Shown in pieces: positions 31,144-40,251 of a stretch of 64,000 nucleotides of DNA. Each line of letters opens with the position of its first letter. Position 1 is the first letter of the stretch. The notes under the pieces are model-generated. The model was not told the origin of the DNA, made no database searches, and saw nothing but the letters and a program-made list of their open reading frames with translations. Where the stretch lies: contig CANGBB010000002.1 in NCBI GenBank assembly GCA_947452065.1, forward strand, positions 186,001 to 250,000. The letters run 5' to 3'. The stretch comes from Gammaproteobacteria bacterium. GTDB lineage: Bacteria; Pseudomonadota; Gammaproteobacteria; Steroidobacterales; Steroidobacteraceae. A program made the position numbers and the translations under genes.

Positions 31144-32613
31144 ATGACTTCAGTGATCCCCGTTACCTTGCTCGCGGTCTTCGTATTTGTGGCATTGGTC
31201 GCGCTGGCCCTCGGCGTGCTGGCGCTTCGGAGCGCGCGGCAGCGCGGTGATGTGGCGCCCGATCTGCGCGCCGAGTTCGATCGGAATCGCACTGAGTCGC
31301 AGGCCGCTGCGCGTGAGCTGCGCGGTGAACTGTCAGAGAGCGTCACTCGCCTGAGTACGCAGGTCTCCAGTCAGATGACGCAGATTGCGACAGTTCAGAA
31401 CAACCAGATCGAGGCCTTCTCGCGCCAGCTGACTGAACTCACGGCGGCGAACGAGCGCCGCCTGCTGGAACTGCGTGCGACGGTTGATGCCAAGCTTGGC
31501 GAAGCCAAGGAGGATGCACGCCTCGGCCGAGAAGAGAGCGGGCTCACGCTGCGGCGTTTCGCGGATACCGTCAATCAGCAACTCGTTACTGTCCAGCAGG
31601 CCAGCGATCAGCGCATGGCGGAAATGCGCCAGATGGTCGAGTCACGGCTTGAGTCCATTCAGAAGGACAATGGCGAGAAGCTCGAGAAGATGCGCCAGAC
31701 CGTGGACGAAAAGCTCCACGCCACGCTCGAGCAGCGCCTCGGCGAGTCGTTCAAGACGGTTCGCGACCAGCTCGACAAGGTGCACATGGGTATCGGCGAG
31801 ATGCAGTCGCTGGCGGCCGGGGTCGGTGATCTCAAGCGCGTACTGTCGAACGTCAAGACGCGCGGCACCTGGGGTGAGGTGCAGCTCGAGAACCTGCTGG
31901 ACCAACTGCTCACCCGCGACCAGTTCGAGAAGAATGTTGAGACACGGCCCGGTTCGGGTGAGCGTGTTGAGATTGCGATCCGTCTGCCGGGCCGGGCGGG
32001 CGAGGGGCAGGTCTGGCTGCCGATCGATTCCAAGTTCCCGGTGGAGGATTACGAGCGGTTGTTGGGCGCGCAGGACGTGGGCGACGTAGCGGGGATGGAA
32101 AACTTTTCGAAGGCGATCGAGACGCGGCTGAAGGTCGAGGCCAGATCGATCCGCGACAAATACATCGAGGCCCCGCACACCACCGATTTCGCGCTGCTGT
32201 TCCTGCCCACGGAAGGCCTGTATGCCGAGGCGTTGCGGCGACCGGGACTCTCGGACCAGTTGCAGCGTGAGTACCGCGTGACCATCGCCGGACCGACCAC
32301 GCTCACCGCGCTGCTCAACAGTCTGCAGATGGGCTTCCGCACGCTGGCGATCGAGAAACGTTCATCGGAGGTCTGGCAGGTACTGGGCGCCGTGAAGAGC
32401 GAGTTCGGCAAGTTTGGCGACGTGCTAGTAAAGACCCGCGAGCAGATCCGCAGGGCCGCTGAGTCGATCGACAAGGCCGAGGTCCGTACGCGGCAGATCA
32501 GCCGCAAACTCCGTGGCGTAGAAGCGCTGCCCGAGGCACAGGCGCGCAGCCTGCTGGAGGGCGATGCCGAGACTGATCGCAGTGCTCCGGAGTCGTCTGA
32601 AAGCCAGGAATAG
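31144..32613 (+). CDS. rmuC: DNA recombination protein RmuC
   Basis: N-terminal TM, long coiled coil, GTWGEVQLENLLDQLL, PIDSKFPVEDYERL, LLFLPTEGLYAEAL. Confidence 0.93.
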   Translation: MTSVIPVTLLAVFVFVALVALALGVLALRSARQRGDVAPDLRAEFDRNRTESQAAARELRGELSESVTRLSTQVSSQMTQIATVQNNQIEAFSRQLTELTAANERRLLELRATVDAKLGEAKEDARLGREESGLTLRRFADTVNQQLVTVQQASDQRMAEMRQMVESRLESIQKDNGEKLEKMRQTVDEKLHATLEQRLGESFKTVRDQLDKVHMGIGEMQSLAAGVGDLKRVLSNVKTRGTWGEVQLENLLDQLLTRDQFEKNVETRPGSGERVEIAIRLPGRAGEGQVWLPIDSKFPVEDYERLLGAQDVGDVAGMENFSKAIETRLKVEARSIRDKYIEAPHTTDFALLFLPTEGLYAEALRRPGLSDQLQREYRVTIAGPTTLTALLNSLQMGFRTLAIEKRSSEVWQVLGAVKSEFGKFGDVLVKTREQIRRAAESIDKAEVRTRQISRKLRGVEALPEAQARSLLEGDAETDRSAPESSESQE

Positions 32614-32646
32614 ACGGCAGAGGCTCCGCGGCGTCTGACGTCCTAA

Positions 32647-33732
32647 TCAAGGTTTGATCGGCAAATATTTCTTCAGGTCTTTCTGACCAACTTCTGCGCC
32701 ATAGACGATGCCGTCGCGACTGACGGCCACGCCCTCAGCGGCACTCGATCCGCGGTAATCGGGTGCCGTGTTGGGATCGGGGATGAACGCGCGTAGCGAG
32801 CCGTCGCGCGCACTGCCGATACGAATGCCGCGGCGCCAACTGCCGTGCTCGGCTGAGACGCCGCCAGACTCAGAGTCAGCAACGTAGAGCGTGTCGTCAC
32901 GGCGATCGATGAAAATGCCACTGGGTCGGCTGAACTGCGTCCACTGGGCGATGAAGTGGCCCTGCTGATCAAAAATCTGCAGACGGTTGTTGCCACGATC
33001 ACCAACAAACAGTCGACCGTGTGAATCCAATGCGAGGCAGTGAGGCGTATCCATCTCGCCTGGACCTGAACCCATCGTGCCCCATTCCATGAGGAATTTT
33101 CCGTTTCGGTCGAACTTCAAGATACGCGCGCTGCTGCGGCCACCGTCGCTGACGAAGATGTCGCCGTTATCCGCGATCGCCACAGCCTTGGGTCCATCGA
33201 ACTGGTTGGGCCCCGTGCCCGCAACGCCGGGGGTGCCGAGCATCATCAGCACCTGACCGGTGGGGCTGAACTTGATGGCGACATAACCCTTGCCGGGCAT
33301 CCCTCGTTCATCGGTGACCCAAATGTTGCCCTCCTGATCGGCGGTGATGCCGTGAGGAAAGACGAAGAGGTCAGCGCCAATCGCACGGATGAGCTTGCCG
33401 GAGGGTTCGAATTCGAGGATCGGTGCGAGATGCGAGTCACCGCAGCCGCCGGGATAGGCTTGGCCGCAGCGCTCGGCCACCCAGATATGGCCCTGCGGAT
33501 CGATGGTAACACCCGCGGTAGATCCCCAAGGCCGGCCGTCGGGCAACTTGGCCCAGTCAGCAACAGTGCGATAGGGGTTCGGCAGTCCCTCGTTGGTTGG
33601 TGTGCCCCAAGGCGTGCTCGGCGCTGCGGTGATACTTCCGGACTGAGCCGACAACTGAACGGCTGCGCCGGAGGCGAGCAGTGCAGTTGCACAGAGTGCG
33701 ACGATGCGCCAGTACCCGTTCTCCCCCGTCAT
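32647..33732 (-). CDS. Secreted NHL-repeat beta-propeller protein
   Basis: Repeated GITADQEGNIWVTD, GPKAVAIADNGDIFVSD, PHCLALDSHGRLFVGDRGNNRLQIFD motifs. Confidence 0.85.
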   Translation of the reverse strand: MTGENGYWRIVALCATALLASGAAVQLSAQSGSITAAPSTPWGTPTNEGLPNPYRTVADWAKLPDGRPWGSTAGVTIDPQGHIWVAERCGQAYPGGCGDSHLAPILEFEPSGKLIRAIGADLFVFPHGITADQEGNIWVTDERGMPGKGYVAIKFSPTGQVLMMLGTPGVAGTGPNQFDGPKAVAIADNGDIFVSDGGRSSARILKFDRNGKFLMEWGTMGSGPGEMDTPHCLALDSHGRLFVGDRGNNRLQIFDQQGHFIAQWTQFSRPSGIFIDRRDDTLYVADSESGGVSAEHGSWRRGIRIGSARDGSLRAFIPDPNTAPDYRGSSAAEGVAVSRDGIVYGAEVGQKDLKKYLPIKP

Positions 33733-33748
33733 GCCCGTTCTCCCCCGA

Positions 33749-34729
33749 TCAGCGCCGTTGTGTATCCGCTGAGGTGCTCCCGCCACGGACAGCGCGTACA
33801 TGCAGCGCATCCGTTTTGTCATTGTAGCTAATAAGTCCGTAGCGGAAGTCGACGGTCCACGCGCGTTCGGTGCGTTGGCCCAGTGTTGTCGAAGACCAAA
33901 ACAACGCGGCTGCAGTGTCCGGGAAGAAGCGAGTGTCCACGCTGGGCTTGGTCATGGACGGCGAGGAGATGGATTCCAGTTCCTTGAGATTGGGCAAGCG
34001 CCAATCCTTTTGGCCACCCAGGTCCAACGCAGCCACGTACTTCAGAGCGTCTTCCCAGTTCGCAGTGGCGAGCCCTTCCTTCTGCTGCCACACCAGACCG
34101 GTCCGGCGGTCGGTCACCGTACCGTCGCTGTTATCCTTGAACGGTGCCGCGCCCGGAGTACCGAGCTCTGCGCCGCGTACGCAACGAACGTGGTATTTTT
34201 TCTTGCCGCCTCCGCTGACGGTTTCACTCTTCGGATGAGCGCCGGTACCGCCGCCGGCATTCACTGCCCAAGCATAAGAGGGATTATCGACACGCTCCTC
34301 GATGGCCCACCAGTATTCCGCCTCCGACTTGGTGAAGACCCCAGTGTCCATCGCGGGGCGATTCATCTGATGATTGGTGATGCTGAACAGTTCATGCACG
34401 TAGGGTAGGCGCCAGTCTTTCTTGCCACCCAGCGCAAGGTCTTTGCAGTAGGTAATGCCGGTCGTCCAAAGCTGCTCGCCGGCATCGGCCTGCTGCCATT
34501 GCAGACCGGTCACCAGATCGGTGACCGTGCCGTCGTTGTTGACCTGATAGGACGGAGCGTTGATGGTGTAGAAACTGTCCTCACCGGCAGTCTGCGTATA
34601 ACGCTGGGTTTGGCCGGTGTCCGGCAAGCGCAGCATCGTCCACGGCGTGTTGGCGGGAGTCTGGGCTGAGGCTTGGAGGGCGACGCTCAGTGTCGCTGCG
34701 ATCAAAAGGCTGCTTCGGCGTTGGGCCAT
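33749..34729 (-). CDS. Secreted DUF1566 (Lcl-type) protein with two domain copies
   Basis: Two copies of VTDxxTGLxWQQ...LGGxKDWRLPxxxEL. Confidence 0.85.
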   Translation of the reverse strand: MAQRRSSLLIAATLSVALQASAQTPANTPWTMLRLPDTGQTQRYTQTAGEDSFYTINAPSYQVNNDGTVTDLVTGLQWQQADAGEQLWTTGITYCKDLALGGKKDWRLPYVHELFSITNHQMNRPAMDTGVFTKSEAEYWWAIEERVDNPSYAWAVNAGGGTGAHPKSETVSGGGKKKYHVRCVRGAELGTPGAAPFKDNSDGTVTDRRTGLVWQQKEGLATANWEDALKYVAALDLGGQKDWRLPNLKELESISSPSMTKPSVDTRFFPDTAAALFWSSTTLGQRTERAWTVDFRYGLISYNDKTDALHVRAVRGGSTSADTQRR

Positions 34730-35025
34730 GACGGGTCAATCTCCGCTGGGGAATGGATAACTGCCTGGAAGACGGAGCGCCTCCCGGAAACGACCGTCCT
34801 AGTCTGGCAATCGATAAATGGCGCGCCAGAATAGGCGGTCGTCCCCGCGCATTGCAAACGGTGAGCGTCCGACCGTGGCGGGCTGTGGTGGTAATCCGGA
34901 TTGACCAGACCGCGGCGATGGGGCGTTGTAGAATCCGGTGGCACAATTATTCAAAGCGGTGACCTCCTGAAGGATCACCCGCAAGCCAATGTCACGGACT
35001 GTCGTGTCAGCCAGAGGGGGCGGAG

Positions 35026-35853
35026 ATGAGCAGGACTCGCGCGGTTTTGGGCGGTGTTGTCATGGCGGCGCTGTTGTCGTGTGCGCCGGTATCTCTTGTT
35101 TGGGCTGCGGCGCCTTCGGCTGGCTCCGACATTCCGGTGCGTGATCTTTCCGGCACCTGGACCCCGGAGCGTGACGGCGCCGGCAATGGCGGGCCCGGTC
35201 CGGCCAGCATGCCTTCCGACGGTAAGCACGAACCGCCCTACACCCCGGCCGCAATCGAGAAGATGAAGGCCTATCACCCCGGCAACGGTGTGCTGCAGGT
35301 ACCGCCCAGCCAGATCAACGATCCGGCAGTGATCTTCTGCGACCCGCAGGGCATGCCCCGTATGGATCTGTACGAGTTTCGCGCCCTCCATATCGTGCAG
35401 CAGAAGCTGAAGATGTTTCTGCTCTATCAATACGACAAAGTCTGGCGCCAGATCTGGTCCGATGGGCGCGATCTGCCCAAGGATCCGGAGCCGCAGTGGA
35501 TGGGCTACTCGGTGGGCAAGTGGGAGGACGACACCACCTTCGTGGTGCTGACCAATGGTGTCGATGACCAGACCTGGCTCGACAAGACCGCGCGGCCCCA
35601 CAGCGATCAGATGGTGGTGGAAGAGCGGTTTCATCGAATCAGCAAGGACATTATGGAACTGACCGTCACCATCGATGATCCGCTCATGTACACGGCGAAG
35701 TGGAAACCACTCGACAAATTCCGCATGAAGCTCATGCCCGATACCTACGAGCCGCCCGAGATGATGTGCTCGGTATCCGAGTACATGCGTTACAACAAGC
35801 GCATGGGGTTTGGTAATCCGACCGCCACCAATGGCATCGGCATGGACAAGTAA
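35026..35853 (+). CDS. Exported protein of undescribed 'GMP/SDQ' family (copy 1)
   Basis: Signal peptide; DLSGTW, FCDPQGMPRM, GYSVGKWEDDTTFV, PHSDQMVVEERFH, MMCSVSEY shared with ORF 46180..46956. Confidence 0.75.
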   Translation: MSRTRAVLGGVVMAALLSCAPVSLVWAAAPSAGSDIPVRDLSGTWTPERDGAGNGGPGPASMPSDGKHEPPYTPAAIEKMKAYHPGNGVLQVPPSQINDPAVIFCDPQGMPRMDLYEFRALHIVQQKLKMFLLYQYDKVWRQIWSDGRDLPKDPEPQWMGYSVGKWEDDTTFVVLTNGVDDQTWLDKTARPHSDQMVVEERFHRISKDIMELTVTIDDPLMYTAKWKPLDKFRMKLMPDTYEPPEMMCSVSEYMRYNKRMGFGNPTATNGIGMDK

Positions 35854-35888
35854 GTGACTGTGCAAACGGATCGACCAGGAGAAACTGT

Positions 35889-36323
35889 ATGAAAGCTGGA
35901 TCGGTAGTCCTTCGGTGCGTCGTTATCCTCGGATGTGTGATGACGCGCTCAGCGCTCGCGCATCATTCCGCTGTGGCCTATGACACCACGCAGTCGGTCA
36001 CACTGACCGGCACTGTGGTGGAGTGGTTGTGGGCCAACCCGCACTGCTCGCTGTCCTTCGACGTCAAGGACCCAAGCGGTAAGGTCCAGCGCTGGTCGGC
36101 CGAAACCGTGCCGCCGGCAGATCTGTTATCGCGTGGCTGGAGCAGAAAGATGTTTCAACCCGGCGATACAGTAACGGTGTCAATGAATCCCGGTCGTCAT
36201 GGCGAGCCTATCGGACGCATCAACACGGTAACGGTCAACGGCAAGACTTTTGGTGGTGCAGTACCGGGCGCAAACCGCGGTGGTGGTGCGCCCGGCGGTG
36301 ATGGCGGCATGGCCGCGAACTGA
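35889..36323 (+). CDS. Exported DUF6152-like protein (copy 2)
   Basis: Signal peptide SALA|HHSAVAYD; LWANPHCSLSFDV; Gly-rich tail. Confidence 0.8.
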   Translation: MKAGSVVLRCVVILGCVMTRSALAHHSAVAYDTTQSVTLTGTVVEWLWANPHCSLSFDVKDPSGKVQRWSAETVPPADLLSRGWSRKMFQPGDTVTVSMNPGRHGEPIGRINTVTVNGKTFGGAVPGANRGGGAPGGDGGMAAN

Positions 36324-36359
36324 TACGGTGGTGTTGGCGCGCGGCAGGGATGAACAGCT

Positions 36360-37451
36360 ATGAAAAATGATTTACGGAAACTTCGGCTTGTTGCGGTGCT
36401 GTTAGCCGGCGCCGCCTTCGCAGCCGCTGGCGCAGAGCGTGCGCGTGCAGCAGAGACCAGATCGCTCACCGTGCCAGATACGCAGATGGCCATCGTGCAG
36501 ACCGGTAATGGTGGGCCGGAAGTCCTGCAATACCAGCGCATTCCGGTGCTCGCGCCCAGAGCGGGTGAAGTGCTCATCAAGGTTGTGGCTGCAGCAATCA
36601 ATCCGATCGAATGGCGCAACCGTACGGGCGGCCCGCGACCGCAGGGCGGAGCAGTTGCCGCCTCCGTGCCGGGCGGTGATCTGGCCGGAATCGTGGTGCG
36701 GTTGGGCGAAGGTGTCACTAACGTGAAGGTGGGCGACGCCGTTTTTGCCAAGCTCGGTCCGGGCCAGCCCGGACTGAATGGTGCGTATGCCCAGTACGCG
36801 GTCGCTCCCGCTAATCAGGTAATGCCCAAGCCATCCGGTCAGACTTTCTCCGAAGCCTGCGGTCTGGCCACAGTGGGTATGACTGCGATGCGCGCCCTGG
36901 ATCATGCGCAGCTGGCTTCCGGCGAGCGGGTATTCATCAACGGTATCGGCGGTGGCATTGGCTCATCCGCAGCACAGATAGCGCGAGCGCGTGGCGCTCA
37001 AGTGCTGGGTACCGCCTCTGGCCGGCACCATGAATACCTTCGCTCCATCGGCGTCAGCGAGGTGATCGATTATCAGAAAGAGCAGTTCGACAAGGTGATC
37101 AATCAGCCGGTGGATGTGGTCATCGAAACTGTCAGCACCGAGACGGCGAACCAGGCGCTCAACATACTCAAGCCCGGTGGGCGATTGGTCAGCATCGCCG
37201 GCGCTGCGAGTGCCGAACTGTGCAGCGCGAAGGGCGTTCAGTGCGCGCGTATTGGCGGTGCCGTTGGCCGTTCGAACAATGAGCTGATGTCAGAGATCAG
37301 CCGCCTTGCCGAAGCTGGCCTGTACAAGCTGCACGTGGATGCCACGTTCCCGCTGGAGCAGGCCGGTGCGGCTCAGGATCTGAATCACAGCGTCGGGACC
37401 ACTGGAAAGGTGGTGCTGATCGTGGATCCGACACTGGCGGGAGAGCGGTAA
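36360..37451 (+). CDS. Exported MDR/zinc-type NADP-dependent oxidoreductase (quinone oxidoreductase-like)
   Basis: AAAINPIEWRNR, PGGDLAGIVVRLGEGV, GERVFINGIGGGIGSSAAQIARARGAQVLGT; N-terminal signal-like segment. Confidence 0.85.
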   Translation: MKNDLRKLRLVAVLLAGAAFAAAGAERARAAETRSLTVPDTQMAIVQTGNGGPEVLQYQRIPVLAPRAGEVLIKVVAAAINPIEWRNRTGGPRPQGGAVAASVPGGDLAGIVVRLGEGVTNVKVGDAVFAKLGPGQPGLNGAYAQYAVAPANQVMPKPSGQTFSEACGLATVGMTAMRALDHAQLASGERVFINGIGGGIGSSAAQIARARGAQVLGTASGRHHEYLRSIGVSEVIDYQKEQFDKVINQPVDVVIETVSTETANQALNILKPGGRLVSIAGAASAELCSAKGVQCARIGGAVGRSNNELMSEISRLAEAGLYKLHVDATFPLEQAGAAQDLNHSVGTTGKVVLIVDPTLAGER

Positions 37452-37498
37452 CGATCAGCCGCTCGGCCCGCCCTGCGCGCCGACGGCCTTGAGACTGC

Positions 37499-38548
37499 TC
37501 AAAGCGTGCAGTCGTAGCGCTCGAGCGTCAGTCCCGGGCGGTACTGCCAATACTTTGATGTGGTCGTTGGTGTGGATGAGCGGGCCGGATCCATCGTCGT
37601 GGCGGTGTATTGCAGACGATTGCGATCTGCACTGAGCTCGAAAGTTTCGGTCAGGCGGGTTTGATCGCCGAGCGTGCGATTATCAATCTTGGTCGTGGTC
37701 ACCACCAGTTTCTTCTCGCCGCTACCGACCCAAACACCGGTTGAGTAGCCCAGCCCGCTGCGTGTCGCGCGGCTATCGTCATGGGTGCTGCTGATGTGAA
37801 TGACACGTACCTGATCGTTCTCTTCCAGCTTCAGCAGAACATCGGCACCGTTCTTCACGAACTGGATCGGATAAGGATTGCCCATCGCCAGCGGCATCGC
37901 CTTCGGTGCACAGTAGCTGGCCGAGGAGGGCAGCACGGCCGAAGCGGTACGAGCCGGTGTAGCGCGGCCACCCGACGCTGCGCCCGTGTTGCTCGCTGCC
38001 GCCTTCTGGGCCGTCAACTTCTGAGCCGCCGCAGCATGGCTTTCGGGATCACCATAGACGGTGGTCCAGACGGCAAAGATGGATGCCGGCCGTTTGTTGA
38101 TATCTGGCTCCGTGACGGTGCCCGCCAGCTTGGCAGCATCGCCGACATGCTCGCCGGACCAGCGCGGCTTGCCATCGACCGAGAAGACAACTTCGCGATT
38201 GTCGGGCAGCAGCAGGTGGTTCATGAAGAGGCTGGTCTGGTTGGCTACACCGCCATAGCCAGCCACTTTCACGACCTGTCCGACCCTGACGAGATTGGGG
38301 GTCACATCCATTCGTGACAGCTGCGCTACCGATGCGCTCTCAATGGCCCATACCTGGGCCGTGGGCTTGCCCGCATCCACCGTGATCTGCATGCGGACAT
38401 GAGGGTTCTTCCATTCCAGCTGCGTGATCACGCCGCTGATCTCGACCTCAGGGTCGTTGCCCCGGTAATTGGATGACCAGCTGTGATGCGCTGCCGCGGA
38501 CGCCGCCAGCAGCAGCCCCGTCACGAGAAACGGAACGCGATGTTTCAT
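37499..38548 (-). CDS. Exported DUF6152-like protein with C-terminal extension (copy 3)
   Basis: Signal peptide ASAAA|HHSWSSNY; LEWKNPHVRMQ; extra C-terminal domain ending YWQYRPGLTLERYDCTL. Confidence 0.75.
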   Translation of the reverse strand: MKHRVPFLVTGLLLAASAAAHHSWSSNYRGNDPEVEISGVITQLEWKNPHVRMQITVDAGKPTAQVWAIESASVAQLSRMDVTPNLVRVGQVVKVAGYGGVANQTSLFMNHLLLPDNREVVFSVDGKPRWSGEHVGDAAKLAGTVTEPDINKRPASIFAVWTTVYGDPESHAAAAQKLTAQKAAASNTGAASGGRATPARTASAVLPSSASYCAPKAMPLAMGNPYPIQFVKNGADVLLKLEENDQVRVIHISSTHDDSRATRSGLGYSTGVWVGSGEKKLVVTTTKIDNRTLGDQTRLTETFELSADRNRLQYTATTMDPARSSTPTTTSKYWQYRPGLTLERYDCTL

Positions 38549-38755
38549 TATTTGTTCCCCCTGTTGGCGTCCCACGATAGGAGTCTGGGCGCGCTTTTTC
38601 AAATACCCCTCAAGGGTAAAGCACAAAGTGTGTTTCGTGCGCGCTCCTGGGGCCGTTCTTGATGATTCTTGAAGCATGGGGACTGTCCCCCGGAGGGCAT
38701 TTTGCGGAAACTGGTTTATCGCTCCCCCAGCGACTCGAGTTGTGAGGATTGGCCC

Positions 38756-40213
38756 ATGAGTGATTCCGTCAAGCCGACTCCATTTGCCGCCTCTTTGACG
38801 CGCCGCAGCTTTGTCGGTGCCGCGGCAGCGGCATCCGTGGCGGCGGTGACCCGAGCGCAGGGTGTGCGCCCCGAGTCGCGGCCGAATTTCCTCTTCCTGA
38901 TGGCCGATGACATGGGCTACGCGGATCTGTCCTGCTATGGACGCCGCGACTACACGACGCCCTACCTCGACCGTCTGGCTGGCGAGGGCGTGAAGTTGAC
39001 GCATGCCTATGCAAATTCCCCGGTCTGCACGGCCAGCCGCACTGCGCTCGTCACCGGCCGTTATCAGTACCGGACCGACGTGGGGCTCTACGAACCGCTG
39101 GCGGGCGAGAACGTTGGGTTGCCGGCGGGTCATCCCACCATCGCCTCGACCCTGAAGAAGTCAGGTTACGGCACTGCTCTGGTTGGGAAGTGGCATGTGG
39201 GCAATGTGCCGCAGTATGGTCCGCTGAAGTACGGCTACGACCATTTCTGGGGATTCGGTGGCGGTGCACTCGATTACTTCACTCACAAAGTAGGTGAACC
39301 CGACAGCGCGCTCGGCCTCTGGGATGGCGAGATCACCAAAGACGAGCACGGGTATCTCACCGATCTGATTGCCGATAAGAGCATCGGCCTGATACGCGAT
39401 TACACCAAGGCCAAGACGCCGTTCCTGCTCAGCGTCCACTTCAACGCGCCGCACTGGCCCTGGGAGGGTCCTGAGGACGAGGCGCTGGCCAAGCAGGGTG
39501 GGCTGTCGAGCTATCAGGCCGGCAACCTCGCTACCTATGGCGCGATGGTCCGTCGCATGGACGTAGCCATCGGCAAGATATTGCAGGAAGTGGAGCGACT
39601 TGGCATTGGGCGCAACACCGTGGTGGTGTTCACCAGTGACAACGGTGGCGAGCGGTTCTCTGACACTTGGCCGTTCACCGGCAAGAAGACCGAGCTGCTG
39701 GAAGGTGGTTTGCGGGTGCCGGCGATTGTGCGCTGGCCGGGTCGTATCCGCGCCGGCAGTACCAGCACCCAGGTGTGCATGAACATGGACTGGATGCCGA
39801 CCTTCGTGTCGCTGGCGGGCGGACAGATTGATCCGGCGTTTCCCACCGACGGCATGGATCTCAGCGCCGTGCTCACCGGCAAGTCGGCACCCGTGTCGCG
39901 CAAGGTTTTCTGGCGCTACCGTGCCAATGCGCAGCGCGCCATGCGCGACGGCGACATGAAGTGGCTCAAGATCAACGACAACCAGTTCCTGTTCAATGTC
40001 GTCGCCGATCCGCTCGAGCGCGCCAACCTCCGCTATAAGCAGCCTGAGTTGTTCAATCGCATGGTCGAGGAATTCGATCGCTGGAACGACACGATGCTGC
40101 CCGAGAATCGCGTCAAGACGTCCTACAGTTTCCGCCCCGCGCAGATGGCCGATCACTACAACCCGATTGGTGTGCCAGCCGCTGCAGCGACGGGCCCGGA
40201 AAATGCGGAATAA
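38756..40213 (+). CDS. Type I sulfatase (arylsulfatase family), twin-arginine signal
   Basis: LTRRSFVGAAAAASVAA; NFLFLMADDMGYADLSCYGRRDYTTPYLDRLA; sulfatase signature CTASR (39025-39039); FTSDNGGER. Confidence 0.93.
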   Translation: MSDSVKPTPFAASLTRRSFVGAAAAASVAAVTRAQGVRPESRPNFLFLMADDMGYADLSCYGRRDYTTPYLDRLAGEGVKLTHAYANSPVCTASRTALVTGRYQYRTDVGLYEPLAGENVGLPAGHPTIASTLKKSGYGTALVGKWHVGNVPQYGPLKYGYDHFWGFGGGALDYFTHKVGEPDSALGLWDGEITKDEHGYLTDLIADKSIGLIRDYTKAKTPFLLSVHFNAPHWPWEGPEDEALAKQGGLSSYQAGNLATYGAMVRRMDVAIGKILQEVERLGIGRNTVVVFTSDNGGERFSDTWPFTGKKTELLEGGLRVPAIVRWPGRIRAGSTSTQVCMNMDWMPTFVSLAGGQIDPAFPTDGMDLSAVLTGKSAPVSRKVFWRYRANAQRAMRDGDMKWLKINDNQFLFNVVADPLERANLRYKQPELFNRMVEEFDRWNDTMLPENRVKTSYSFRPAQMADHYNPIGVPAAAATGPENAE

Positions 40214-40251
40214 ATTCAACTCATAAAATTCAGAGTGTCAGGGGAAGGGCT

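Noticed and set aside
37499-39133. 544-aa extended version of DUF6152 copy 3
   Set aside because: The first 195 codons run antisense through the sulfatase start; the ATG at 38548 begins a clean signal peptide.
39161-40219. 352-aa minus-strand ORF antisense to the sulfatase
   Set aside because: Shadow ORF; plus-strand sulfatase carries all family motifs.
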